Shown here: positions 9,287 to 20,220 of the stretch, one piece after another
How the letters are laid out: the number at the start of each line of letters is the position of its first letter
How positions within the stretch are numbered: position 1 is the stretch's first letter
NCBI GenBank assembly: GCA_026874595.1
Contig: CM049319.1
Span: 20,881,601 to 20,945,600, forward strand
Length of the DNA: 64,000 bases
Reading direction: 5' to 3'
Source: Sipunculus nudus
Lineage: Eukaryota; Annelida; Sipuncula; Golfingiida; Sipunculidae
Program-made: the position numbers and the translations under genes
The notes under the pieces: model-generated
What the model was told of the DNA's origin: nothing
Database searches by the model: none
The model's input: only the letters and a program-made list of their open reading frames with translations

Positions 9287-11288
9287 TCTAGGCCTATCCT
9301 ATAACATATAAATCCGTTTTCTTTTCGCTTTTTCTCTCTCTCTCTGTCTAGACTGGTAATGTGTGTGCGATCCGAAAATATGTTAAAGTTAACTAAAATT
9401 CCATATGCACAGAACGTGGAACCGGCAGGCGGATATAATCGAAATTGAAAATAATGTAAGATCCCATATACACGGATCCGGCATGCGGAATGGTTGCTGC
9501 ACAAAACGAATCGACATGCTGGTGGATTCTTAGCTTTATAACCAAATTATTGGATTAATAAATAATACTAAAAATCTTAAAATAAAACACTAATCAGCCA
9601 AGCACACTGGATCAAATTACTTCATTATAGAAAGGCAAGAATAGATGAAGGCTTTCAAGGTCATTTTTGGGTTTTCAATTAAATGTTTTCCTGGCCTCAT
9701 AATACCAGCCGTTATCATTTTTGTACTGGAGGATTTTGTTAATTCAGGTACCTTAGCACAGGGAAAATCAAGGTGTTTACTGTTATTTTAAAATACTAAT
9801 AACAAAAATAAAAAAATAAACAAAAACCTACTTTACAGATGAGGGAGGGATAATGGTTATATTACAGTATACTCCGTACATCTTCAGAATAAACTAGTTT
9901 CCAGTGAATCTTCCTTTAGCAAAACGCCTCTAGTCACAAAAATGATCTTTATAAAACCGTTACCATGCATTATGGTATCATTTTCGATAGGTCAAAACAA
10001 AAACCTTTAAAATTTCCTCATGTACCAAAATATTTTATACTCACCTTTTTCATCAGTGAACAATACTGAATTAAATTAAATCTAATTAAAATCAATCCAT
10101 TTCATTTTTGTTTTCAGCGGCGTTCGTTAACGAAGATCTCCTCTTCAACCGCTGGACGGAATTTTCCAAAACTTTGTATCTTGATAGAGTCACATGGGAA
10201 CCTTTTCCTTGATGAAGATAGGTGGCGCCACATATAACATTTCTTTGCGTGATATCAATTCATGCGTCTGTTCTTATTTTTCAGAATCGGTTTGATGTCG
10301 GTTTGATGTCTTCCTGAAATTCTGCATGTCATGGATCTTATTTATCTGGTAGCGCCTCTAACAATCGTTTATGCGTTCCGTTCATCCGTGCGTCTGTTTT
10401 GGGTAAAAATCACATATATCTCAGGATCTTAAAGTTTGCAGTCTTTGACAGCTTCCTCATACACAAGTGGCGTCACCTACAATCATTTCTTGAAAAATTC
10501 ATCAATAAACACAAATCAGGAGTGGTTCGAAGTATCGGCCTGAAATTTTCATATCCATAGAACATGTTTTTTTTCTCAAGTACAGTTCCCGCATAACCTA
10601 CGATCGTGTTTGTCTGATGTCCAGTCGTGCATCTAGTTTGGTGAAACACACATAGCTTTAAGATACTTTTAATATACAATACTGAAGGCGCCAACTACAC
10701 CCGATTTGCGTTACCTCCATTCATGTCTTGGTAAATACCATTCATATCTCAGGAGTGGTTTGACGTATCAGCCTGAAAGATTGTATATTTTACAACCTTC
10801 TGATTTGTTCGAACCACGTGGCCACGTGACATGACAACTGTCATAGGCTGGAAGCCTTTGTTTAACAGAAACATTTTTTTAGAATATAATGACACGAACT
10901 AAACAACCAATCTGGAGCTTTTTAAAGAAGTTATTTAAGCATGTGTCCATGCATACAATGACTTTGACTTTCATCAATGGGTTTGAGTATTGTACAAAAA
11001 ATAAATAAAAAAATCAGATATTTATTGTTATGAATTACTAACATATTACACACGTTATGGTTTGGTTTCATTCTAAGGAATAAGGCTTATACCCCATTAC
11101 TCCATTGCAGCTCACTTTTGGGAACTGATATGTATATTGATTAAAACATTCACACTTTTCAATTTGCGCCTGACTGTGGAAACTTAAGTATAGGTAGACA
11201 GAGATCTTTTTCTTGGACCTTCAATCTTAATCTTATAAGACAACAGATTAACTTGAGTAAAAGAATCATGGATCAACACAAATTAACA

Positions 11289-11290
<2 letters not shown>

Positions 11291-11325
<35 letters not shown>
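11291..11325. repeat. TA microsatellite before outer transposon, unit 1
   Basis: Pure TA run ending directly at the outer element's terminus. It prevents recognition of a TA target duplication. Confidence 0.9.
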
Positions 11326-11328
<3 letters not shown>

Positions 11329-11620
11329 TAAAACCCCGCTAACGCGACCACCTGCGGGACCAGGCAAAGGGGTCTTGTTGGCGGGATGGTCGTGTTAGCG
11401 GGATACTTGTCTGCCAATATAAATGCAGGCGATAATGATGGTATATCAAGTAAATGTTAATATGCTGTCCCTGTTTAATTCAAAATTTAAAATATAAAGA
11501 AAAATAAATAACAAACATGATTCAGAAGTTTTATTCACATAGAAATAAATCACACAAATGAAACAAATAGATTGACTAAGCCATTAAACAAGTCAATGGG
11601 CATTGTATAAAATGTACAAT

Positions 11621-11843
11621 CTACACTCGTCCAAAATATGCCACCAGAGTTGACTGTGTCTTCAACCTGACAGTTCCTTTCAGTGCTTCAGTTTGCAGCT
11701 TTTCCTCAAGTTGACTCATGGACTGCCATAAATCAGGACAGGACTCCTGGCAGAATGCTTTCAGTATAGTTTGGCTAACAAGTTGGGCGGCAATATAAAC
11801 AAGCCTAACTATGGCTGGGCAAATGAAAGCGGGCTTTCCCACA
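11621..11843 (-). pseudogene. Possible C-terminal transposase remnant of outer element
   Basis: An open frame of about 74 codons on the minus strand runs from the inner-element insertion point toward the outer terminus. It ends in TQSTLVAYFGRV. Its composition looks protein-like, and a short T-x-x-x-F-F/Y-F ending is seen in some pogo/Tigger transposases. No DDE motif is present. The upstream part would have been across the insertion, but the sequence on the other side (2557-2941 type) is not coding. The frame is open in all three copies (29324, 47161). Identity is a guess. Confidence 0.3.
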
Positions 11844-12009
11844 CAGTCCAGCACATTTGTCCAGAATATCAGCTCAACTTGAGCTGGGGGTCAGGTTACA
11901 GCAGACTGCCATGCATGGACCCGGGGGTTGATTAATTGCCCTGATAAAGTGTTTGCCCCGGTCTGTGGGGTTCAGCAGATTAATGTGCTGCTATCATATT
12001 TACACAGTG
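11844..12009. repeat. Left terminal inverted repeat, inner transposon copy A
   Basis: 166 bp matching the reverse complement of 20055-20220. It begins CAGTCCAGCACATTTGTCCA. It includes a short internal palindrome AGCTCAACTTGAGCT. Confidence 0.85.
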
Positions 12010-12182
12010 CATGTGTACAGGATCTAGGAGCATGCTTGTTTCTTAGTGTTGCCCTGCTTGTTGCTGAATGGTTTTATATTTTCATGCTGGTTTTAACACT
12101 GTTTTGCATAAAATTGGGACATTTTGAGTGTTTGCTGAAGTATTATAATGGAGTTAGTTCTTCCCTGTGAAATGTGGACTTT

Positions 12183-12241
12183 ATGAGGAAATTCACTCAC
12201 TTTTCTCCTGCATGGGAAGAACTATTCAGCTGGAAAACATG
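12183..12241 (+). other. Candidate first exon, inner transposon copy A
   Basis: ATG at 12183 starts 19 codons containing SPAWEELFSW, ending at a strong donor (G|GTAAGT at 12241/12242). It is conserved in the other copies (29886-29944, 47722-47780). The two plausible acceptors, TTTTGTAG at 12440 and TTTTGCAG at 12746, do not restore an open frame in a simple way. The exon is therefore likely but its connection is unresolved. Confidence 0.4.
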
Positions 12242-12362
12242 GTAAGTTGTTTTTTATCATATCCCTTCTTTAAAAAATTCTCATTGAAATGTTCATGAGG
12301 CCACCTTAAAATTATTCTGGTTTGGGCTTACCCTCAATGACATTGTGTTTAATTTAAAGTTT

Positions 12363-12952
12363 AATGGGCCCTTTGTATTATAGTTTTAAACATTGATGTT
12401 AACCGTTCAAAATGTTAATAGGGCGTGCTTTATTTTGTAGCATAATATAATATGCAGATTACAACATTCAACAGATTTTTGAAAAACGACAAGCATTGGA
12501 TTCATCTTTCTGAATTTGTAGAATTCCTTAAGAAGGAACACAAGTCAACAGACAAAATAAAATTCATCAAATATTTTAATATTATTAGGGAATTCAAAAA
12601 GCACATCATAACAAAAGATGAAGGTAAGGAAGCAGTCAGTTTACAAATGACGTTGTGTTAAACGGGCCCTTTTTTTATAGTTATAGAGTGTTTAAACATT
12701 GATGTTAACCGTTCAAAGTGCTAATTGGGCGTGCTTTATTTTGCAGTGTGATACAATATGCAGATTACAACATTCAACATCTTTCTGGAAAATGACAAGC
12801 ATTGGATTTATCTTTCCGAATTTGTAGAATTCCTTAAGAAGGAACACAAGTCAACAGACAAAATAAAATTCATCAAATATTCTAATATTATAAGGGAATT
12901 CAAGAAGAACATCATAACAAATGTTGAAGGTAAAGAAGCAGTCAGCGTACAA
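12363..12952 (+). repeat. Direct duplication of intron end plus exon start (about 300 bp, two copies)
   Basis: Bases 12363-12647 resemble 12661-12952: both include GGGCCCTT, a polypyrimidine/acceptor segment and a frame starting MQITTFN. The first copy runs into a stop at 12659-12661, so only the second leads into the long frame. The duplication exists in copies A and B (30066-30654) but not in copy C. Confidence 0.8.
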
Positions 12953-14059
12953 GCCATCATACGATTTGTTTTCAAACATGCTGATGATTTTAGATGCTGT
13001 GAATTGCTTGCTGCAGACATAGAGAAAAAAGTTTTAAAAACTTCAAAGAGGGATTATAGTGGAACTGTGTTAGAACTATATCGTGAAATCGCTAACTGTC
13101 AGTTGAAAAACAATACAATTAATGAATACCTAAATTCAGTTGAAATAAATGAGACAAAACTGCATACCTTGATACCTGAACACAAAGGTCTTTTTTCTCA
13201 AACAGAATGGCGAAGAATCTGCATTTTTGAACACCATTTTAGTCAGTATCATGCCAAAAATGATAGCTGTTATGAAGAAAGTCGGTCAGACAAATGGAAA
13301 TATTTTCACTATATACAACAAACAAAAATTATTTCTCAACAAATGCTAATTCAATCGAAAAAGTTGTTGAGCCAACGATCCTTGCGAAAAGAGGCCACAA
13401 ACTTGGAACACGAGGTTGAGTTGATTGCTGAACAGAAACATTTGCCATGCATTCTTGATTTGCAAGTTACTGAATTTATTCAAGTTGAATTTCCTGACAA
13501 AGTGACAAAAATTGTTTCTGTGGACCCCACTTTGACAGATGGAGTAAATCAGATTGAAATTTATGCTGAGTTGGCCAAAGGGCACAATGGACAATGCAGA
13601 GATATTGCAGAACGAATTGCAGCATATTTGGCGAGAAAACATTGTGTTTGGTCCAATATTGTGTTCTTTCTACCTGGAACACTTGGGGTCTATCAGTGTG
13701 GAGCAAGACCAAACAGATTTCTCTTGCGTGATGAAGTCAAGCTAAAAAAGTTGTCAAATAACATCCATGCAGCATTCACATATCCTAAAGATTCCACATA
13801 TGACCTTGAGTTACCACAGGATGATAGTGAAAGTATCAAGTGCAAAACATGTTTTGCCAAGGACATGCCAAAACCTCTGAAGATATCAGAATTTCAAATT
13901 GAATGTGAATGGCTGTTGGATGTGCCACTGGAAGTACAGTTACTACTGGAATCATTCATCAACAAAGAAACTCTCTCAAAGGCAGATGACAAAGAGGCAT
14001 TTTTAAAAAAGAAATTAGCCCGTCTCTATGAAACACATGACATTTTACTTACACCTTGA
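12758..14059 (+). CDS. N-terminal transposon protein region, copy A (433 codons)
   Basis: Open from an ATG at 12758 to TGA at 14057-14059. It is rich in Lys, Glu and Asn with no recognised domain in its first 300 residues. A Cys pair (KCKTC) lies near residue 360. The last 40 residues are a charged helical segment (ADDKEAFLKKKLARLYETHD). The stop directly overlaps the next open frame, which starts with LNKHYLGILQQ. The two together read as one continuous protein, so the stop is probably an ancestral frameshift, not a natural end. The real start may be an upstream exon. Role: presumably the DNA-binding or N-terminal part of the transposase, by position only. Confidence 0.55.
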   Translation: MQITTFNIFLENDKHWIYLSEFVEFLKKEHKSTDKIKFIKYSNIIREFKKNIITNVEGKEAVSVQAIIRFVFKHADDFRCCELLAADIEKKVLKTSKRDYSGTVLELYREIANCQLKNNTINEYLNSVEINETKLHTLIPEHKGLFSQTEWRRICIFEHHFSQYHAKNDSCYEESRSDKWKYFHYIQQTKIISQQMLIQSKKLLSQRSLRKEATNLEHEVELIAEQKHLPCILDLQVTEFIQVEFPDKVTKIVSVDPTLTDGVNQIEIYAELAKGHNGQCRDIAERIAAYLARKHCVWSNIVFFLPGTLGVYQCGARPNRFLLRDEVKLKKLSNNIHAAFTYPKDSTYDLELPQDDSESIKCKTCFAKDMPKPLKISEFQIECEWLLDVPLEVQLLLESFINKETLSKADDKEAFLKKKLARLYETHDILLTP

Positions 14060-15630
14060 ATAAGCATTATTTAGGCATTCTTCAGCAAGCAAACACAGAG
14101 GAGCTCTCTCTACATTATCAGAGTGTTAAGTCTGTCTTTTCTGTCACAGTAAGTGCTGGAGCAACAAGCTGTTTGACAACAGCTGAGAATAAATTGAAAC
14201 AAAAGGCTAGTGATGACCTTTGTTACTACAATACATACCTAAGAAAGTACCCTTTGGAATACATGTCTGTTGGTGGATTTGGAACATTTGATGTTAGCCT
14301 AAGGGACTGCACCATAATTCTGATGTTGGACAATCTTGTACGACTAAAATATCACAGTGATCCAAACCCTGGACAAGGGCGTTCCAAGCAGTTATGTACC
14401 TTGCCCATCACACTACAAGGTCTACCTTGGGATGCTGCAGTGCTTGATTCGTGGCATGACTCGACAATTTGTGATGGTAGTGACAACTGTCGCTGCAAAA
14501 AACCTGTTTCATTGCAAAGCAGTGATATATCCCTCATCATGGATCTGACTACTGAGGAAGACAACTGTTTGAATCGTTTCCATATGCTTTGTACCTGGGG
14601 CTTCTCATCTTCCTGGCAGACTTCCAAGGTAGGCAATATATTTAAGTGAAAATACTTATTAGTCATTATTATTGCTGAACATCTCATTTAAACATACACA
14701 GAAACGGCAATTGTTGGTCTACCTTTCTGCCAGTTTGTATCAACACAGAAAATTATGGAGTACTAAGTACAATTTAGATTGAAACTTTATAATTCCTAGT
14801 ATCTAACAGTCAATAATAATGAAGTTATTCAATTTAATATTCTGTCTTTCAAAATAGCCACTTATTAACTATTGGTGACTTATTTGCACAAATCATCTTT
14901 TTTTCCAGATGACTTTGCAATCTTCCTCACAATGGATCCAAATGTCTCTGAGCCACCAGCCCTTGAGAGTTCCGAAAATGATATCTGCACAGATGAGGTA
15001 TAATAAATATATATTTAGTCATATGAAATGGAGTACAAATGGACATATACAAAATATAAAAAAATTAATATATCTGACTTATAGGCAGCTGAGCTAAATA
15101 CCTATAAATTTCATAAATCCAACTCACAATCTTTAAAAATATTATACATATCTATAAATTAAGTATACCTACAGGTTCATGATTGGGCATCTTGGCACTG
15201 GTTACAGGCTCTATTGTCCCAGTTATCAAGGACAAGTAAGCTATATTTACTTAGTGATCATGCAAGTTATTTTAATTCAGTGATCAAGCAATTTATAAAG
15301 CTTTAACTTAGAAAAAACTGTCCTCCATTTCAATGCAGTTTCTGGTGTCTCAACTTGGACCAAGTACATCCACCATTCAAGAAGAGATGGAGCTTGCATC
15401 TGAGGATGGCAATGCCGTTGACAGGGATGAGGACGAACTTAATGACATAATGCAAGATCATGATGCTGAGCAAAAAACAGAACATGTAGAGATGGAAGCA
15501 CCAGGAACAATCAGTCAATTTGAGAATGAATTTTGTCAATTACAGGATGATAGCATGTTAAGTGAGGAGGGGGATGATAACATATCACATCTTGAATTGT
15601 CAATGCATGATCTTAGTTTGAATGATGAAG
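14056..15630 (+). pseudogene. Middle part of transposon protein with introns, copy A
   Basis: An open frame at 14056-14628 ends at donor AAG|GTAGGC. Exons follow at 14909-14997 (acceptor TTTTTTTCCAG, donor GAG|GTATAA), 15175-15235 (acceptor CCTACAG, donor GTAAGC) and a last part ending at 15630. Coding frames of these exons (DDFAIFLTMDP, then VHDWASWHWLQALL, then EEMELASEDGNAV) are compatible with each other. They fit the first exon only in its other frame (LFESFPYALYLGLLIFLADFQ), implying a second frameshift between about 14556 and 14600. For the last exon an acceptor at 15381 (TTCAAG) keeps frame, while the stronger one at 15338 does not. The protein has LMLDNLVRLKYHSDPNPGQG, typical of a buried strand with acidic residue in transposase-like cores, but the family is not proven. 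Confidence 0.5.
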
Positions 15631-15673
15631 GTAAAACAGGTGAAACAACTAACTCAAGTGCAAAAAAGTGCAG
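15631..15673 (+). other. Candidate 43-bp mini-intron, copy A
   Basis: GTAAAACAGG starts it and AAGTGCAG ends it, with a branch-like CTAAC at about 15649. Removing it joins GAT GAA G to CT ATT CCA, giving NDEAIPNLFGF in one frame. The same 43 bp are in copies B (33332-33374) and C (50865-50907). Confidence 0.5.
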
Positions 15674-18600
15674 CTATTCCAAACTTGTTTGGCTTTGAAA
15701 AGTCCATTGCCCGAGCACTTTTATGCAGGCACCCTCCACCAGCAACAGGGCGAGATGATGACATATATGTTCTAAGAGATATACTGGATGACATTTTGAT
15801 CGAGACTGGCCGCTACAAAATAAACAAACAGGACAAAATCCTTGTTGGACCTGATCACAAATTGGGAACCAACCTGTTGAAATTTGTCAAGCAAGAAGAA
15901 AAGTATGAACAGTTTCTGCCTGATTTCCCACTTCTTCATTTGCGAAAATCAAGGATCACCACTTTGTTTAGCGCATACAAGGATGCTGGCATTATTCATA
16001 TGTTGAAATTCATGAGAGAAGATGACAGGGATGAATGGACAAAGCTTGTCTCGGCAACACATATTGATGTAGCAACAAGGAATGTGAAGCGCTTGTCTCA
16101 AGCTCTGCACCTGGCAGTCATTGTTCGATTTGCAACTACACTGGAGGGAGAAGAATTGGAAAAACTATGAGAATCATTTGCAAGTGATGATCCTAGTAGT
16201 GTGGCAGACCAATGGGGAGAGAGATTAGAAGATTTTGTTAAACGCAGCTCAGCACAGAATTTTACCTTGGCCTTACATTGTGACATAATGCGCCACTGCG
16301 ATGAGATACTGGCTATATCATTAGCTGAACGTTTAGGAGGGAAAGGTGGCTACACACTTTTGTTAGCTGCTGTGAAGTCCTCACTTGGCTTCTCATATCT
16401 CAATGGTGCAAGCTGTTATGCCCCTTTCTGCACCTTACTCCTCCATGAACATTACTCCAATGGCCCTTACCATCAACATATGAAAGAAACCTTGTTTGCC
16501 ACACCCATTGGGAACAGTTCATTCAATTTTGCTGGTGACACGAAAAGAGAAATGGACCACCAGGACGTGCTTAGGGGGTTCCGTTCAGGATCAACCCTTC
16601 AGTCGGTCACATGTAGGATGTCTCTTTTAGATCCATTGAATGAGATACATGTACAACAGCTGAAACACAGAGGGGAGAAACGTGCATCCTTCCAAAAGAC
16701 AGAAGATGATTTAGGTTGGCGTCTGACCCAAAATGATGTGAATCACATCGTCCCTACTGCATCCCTTATCTTGCGAAGGGGTGGTTTGTCAACAGTGCCT
16801 TGTCAGTCTGTCTTCAATGTCTACATACAAGAAAAGAAATGTTTGTCTAAATCAGTTTTAGACAATCCCACCAAAGCAGCTGGAACCTATCTCATAAAAA
16901 AGTTTCTGATGAAAGAAAAACTGTTCAATATCACAGAAGATGACCTGAATGACCTAGACGAAACTGAATGTCCTGCAACTTTGAGAAACAGGGTAAGGAA
17001 AAGCAAAAGCACAACAGTGAAAAGGTCAACTGACAAGGTAACAATTGTAGACAAAACAGATGAACAGAAAGCAGAGGAAAAGAGGCAACAAATAGTTAAA
17101 AGAGAGACAAAGAAGATGGACCACATAAGTTCTAAAATGAACACTTGTCAGGCTTTAGTGAAGCCAGACTGTACCAAACCTAAAGTAAAAAAGTCCACCA
17201 GTGTTGTCAAGGCTTTAAAGTCTTTGATAAGTGCTTGTACCATCAAGGCAAATGAAACCGACACAGGAAGTCTGATATTGACTGAACAAGAAAAAATACC
17301 AGCCATTGTGTCTGAATATTCAACGTACGGGACAGTCGAATTTGCTGGTGTAAAATTCAAGGCACATGCCGCATCTGGCACCCAGTATTTGAAATTTGTT
17401 GAGTCAGCAGTGATCAACTCCACAAGAAAACAACTTCCAAAACTGAAAACCTTAGTCTTGTGTGAGGAGAAATATAAATTTACTCCTGATGACTTCAAAG
17501 CTGCTACTAGAGAACAAAGAAAAACAAAGAGGTCAGCTTCGATTTCCCATCTGAAAACATCTGATAGTATTTTAAGTGATGAAGTCTTCAACAAAAAGGC
17601 CATCCTAGAAACAGCAGAAGGGAAGAGCCTGATCAGCACATACGTTGCTGCAAATGCCACAAATTTGAAAATACCAGCTGATCTAACTTTGGTCATTGAC
17701 AGCGAATACTACCTGGAAGGGTGCTCCTGCCAATTAGATGTTTGCATCTGTCATCTTTACACTGTACCTGTCAAGTGCAACTTTGTGCAAAATGGAACTC
17801 CTCCATCTATTCAAAGGCTTGAATATGTCAAGCAAAGGAAGGGTGAGGCAGAACTTGCCCAAGTTGACTGGTTGTCGCAATGTCATTCTCAGCTTGGACA
17901 GAATGACAGCTGTGTGAGCATTGTCACCTCTGGTGACATAGATGCTGTGCCCATTCATTTGTTTGCCATCAGTAGGTTGTGGCCTAGGAGACAAGATGGA
18001 AAATTTTGTAACTCTGTCTTTGTACTGTTGCAGAAACCAAAGAGAATATGGGACATTTATAACATCACCGGTATACTGGAGTTTCTTGAAAACTATCTGC
18101 AAGACCGCCAGATTGGTGTGAAAGTTGCAGTCACACTCTGTATGGGTGGAAATGATTTCCTGCCCAAATTCTATGGGATATCCCATGAAAAATGCTGCTC
18201 CAGGTGATACAGAATGACCATTTCAAAGAAAATTTGATCTGTACGAGTCGTGACAAAGTCAGCCTTGATCCCGGTGTTTTCATAGACCTTATCAAACACT
18301 TATATTGCCCAAAAAGGAAACAGCCACAAGACATGGATTTTGATGAGGTGAGGAAATTAACTATTATGACACAAAATACAGGAGAGTATAGAAACCCACA
18401 GATGTGGCTTCCACCAATGAGCTGTCTCACTCAAGTTACCAAACTAGTGGAGCTTCAAATTGAATACCTGGAGACTGTTGGCTGTCATGGTGCTTCACTT
18501 CCCGATTTTCTAGGCAAAGGTTGTCTTAAGAAAACAAGTGCAGGAAAAATTGAATATGACTTTGGGTCCGAGTCGTACAAAATTCTCAGCCAAGATCAAC

Positions 18601-18767
18601 AAGAGCCAAGTTCAATAAATACAACACAAAAGACATTTTTAATTCCACAGGTGGTATCCAGTCAGGTCAAGAGAAAAGCTCCTGTCACTCCACAAAAGGG
18701 CACAAGAAGAAAAAGAATTTTGACATCTACACCAAAATATAAATTAAAACATGATGATAACTCATAA
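15674..18767 (+). pseudogene. Large C-terminal transposon exon with XPG-like nuclease, copy A (two private lesions)
   Basis: Equivalent to the intact exons at 33375-36469 and 50908-54002. A nonsense change (AGA to TGA, 16168-16170) and a 1-bp loss in an A-run near 18190 split it into three frames. The upstream part holds the region ADQWGERLEDF through GFRSGSTLQSV, and the nuclease part starts near 17670. In the nuclease part the conserved acidic motifs are still readable on either side of the frameshift. Confidence 0.8.
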
Positions 18768-20054
18768 TTAGACTTTCATGATGATCAGATTGACCTTATG
18801 GGATCATTCACGGTCAACTTTTATTGCATAAAAAGCTCATATTGTATATACCACTCCCTACTGCAGATAAACTATGCCAACAGCATTGAACAGACACAAG
18901 ATTGAAAAGGGATACTATGATAAAGATGTTCAACATGCCCAATGACACTCCAGACAGAAGTAAACATATCAAAGCCAGAAAGCAGTTTGCAATCGGCTGC
19001 ATGGTTTCACAGAAGTGAAACGTAGCAGTAGAAGTAATTATAGATTTTTTTCCTAACACAACAAATGAAATTAATCTTACAATCAATTTTGTCATAATAT
19101 GTTGAATTTATTATTATTAGCTTGGGGGCTTATCATGATTGATATTAAAATGACACCTACTTATCATATTCATGAATATATTAAGTACACTGTATGTAAT
19201 GGGTGTACTGAAATTGTGACTGAAATGTCTTTTTCAATATGCACTCGCCTGGTTTGTATTTAGTTATCAGATTTAAAAAAAAAAACTGTAAAACAGATAA
19301 GTTGTGTTGTAAAAATATTTGTTTCTCAGGAATTTTCCCAGAAAAGGGTTTCCGCGTGCAATGTTCTATTCACAATTTTGCTGGCAGAAAACTATTGGAA
19401 GTTAAAAATCAGGTTATCAGATTACATTCTGTCTGTAAAAATAAAACTATGACCATTTAAATCTAAATAGTAATTCCTTATATTACTTCTAGAAATATGG
19501 TGATTTGAACCTAGTGAAAAGTTAGTAATGTCTGCAAATTAACTGTTCGTGATTGTGGCAACATAAAAAAAAACTTATTCTAAAGCCATAAGAATTTTAG
19601 TGCAGATGTTAAGAGGCCTATTTGGTTTGTGTGGTGCCTATGTGACAAAACAACCACCAAACAAAATAGAACAAACGTGTTTCGTTTGACAGATCCCATT
19701 TGATAATATGAATTAAGCACAAAAGTGAGTTTATTATAGCATTACAGTTCATATTTACACTTTAAAACAAGAGAGTTATAAATACATAAGTACATGTATT
19801 TAATATTGATTTTGTGTTTTATCTGTATTTTATAAGAGGAATATACTGAAGGTTTGATTGCTGCCACACAATTATATTTTAACAGTTTTGCTCTTTGCAT
19901 GTATGTCAAATAAATAGGCCTGCTGTATTTTGCATCTTTATTATTACATTTTTTTTTTGTTAAAAAATGCACTAATTTATATTTTGTACTCTTATTATTT
20001 TTTCTATTATTATTTTGCAACTAGAATTAAGCTATATTCTGTAGCATTATACTG
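18768..20054. other. AT-rich 3' region of copy A, non-coding
   Basis: Same sequence as 1106-2390 with minor substitutions. Nothing coding is supported; one small plus-strand frame at 19239-19460 is closed in unit 1 by single-base differences. Confidence 0.6.
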
Positions 20055-20220
20055 CACTGTGTAAATATGATAGCAGCACGTAAATCTGCTGAACCCCACA
20101 GACCAGGGCAAACACTTTATCAGGGCAATTAATCAACCCCGGGCTCCATGCATGACAGTCTGCTGTAACCTGAGCCCCAGCTCAAGTTGAGCTGGTATTT
20201 TGGACAAATGTGCTGGACTG
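20055..20220. repeat. Right terminal inverted repeat, inner transposon copy A
   Basis: Ends GCTGGACTG, followed by the CACA target duplicate at 20221-20224. Confidence 0.85.

Larger units (their letters stand above)
8059..11296. repeat. Right arm of giant palindrome, unit 1
   Basis: Inverted counterpart of 3802-7965. The junction TACACG/TTACCAGG near 8490 joins sequence that in the left arm lies about 0.8 kb apart, so the 5' part of the sulfotransferase and its upstream region have been deleted here. The outer limit is near 11296, where the match ends in a TA tract. Confidence 0.85.
1..17662. repeat. Tandem macrorepeat unit 1 (about 17.7 kb)
   Basis: The sequence beginning at base 1 (inside the nuclease coding region) recurs at 17663, 35364 and 52897 in the same orientation. 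This unit holds the transposon tail, outer-element end, reverse-transcriptase fragment, palindrome with sulfotransferase, and the next transposon up to the same nuclease position. The anchor is arbitrary; the true breakpoint of the duplication is not identified, though TA microsatellites near 2941 and 11291 are candidates. Confidence 0.95.
11844..20220 (+). mobile_element. Inner DNA transposon, Academ-like (XPG-nuclease type), copy A
   Basis: 8,377 bp with 166-bp inverted termini (11844-12009 and 20055-20220) and a perfect 4-bp target duplication CACA (11840-11843 and 20221-20224). It carries one plus-strand multi-exon gene ending in an XPG/FEN-like nuclease. To my knowledge, Academ elements produce 3-4 bp target duplications and one lineage carries an XPG nuclease, which is why I place it there. 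I cannot align it to references. Copy A is dead: TGA at 16168-16170 replaces AGA, and one A is missing in the A-run near 18188-18192, besides breaks shared with other copies. Confidence 0.65.

Noticed and set aside
11928-12170. Plus-strand 80-codon frame with a hydrophobic stretch
   Set aside because: It starts inside the terminal inverted repeat, has no family features, and is truncated in copy C by a 1-base change without any sign of constraint.
17148-17696. Long minus-strand frames opposite the nuclease exon
   Set aside because: These are antisense shadows of a long real coding exon; the plus strand carries the recognisable motifs.
19239-19460. 73-codon plus-strand frame in one unit
   Set aside because: Single-base differences close it in other units and it has no protein signature.
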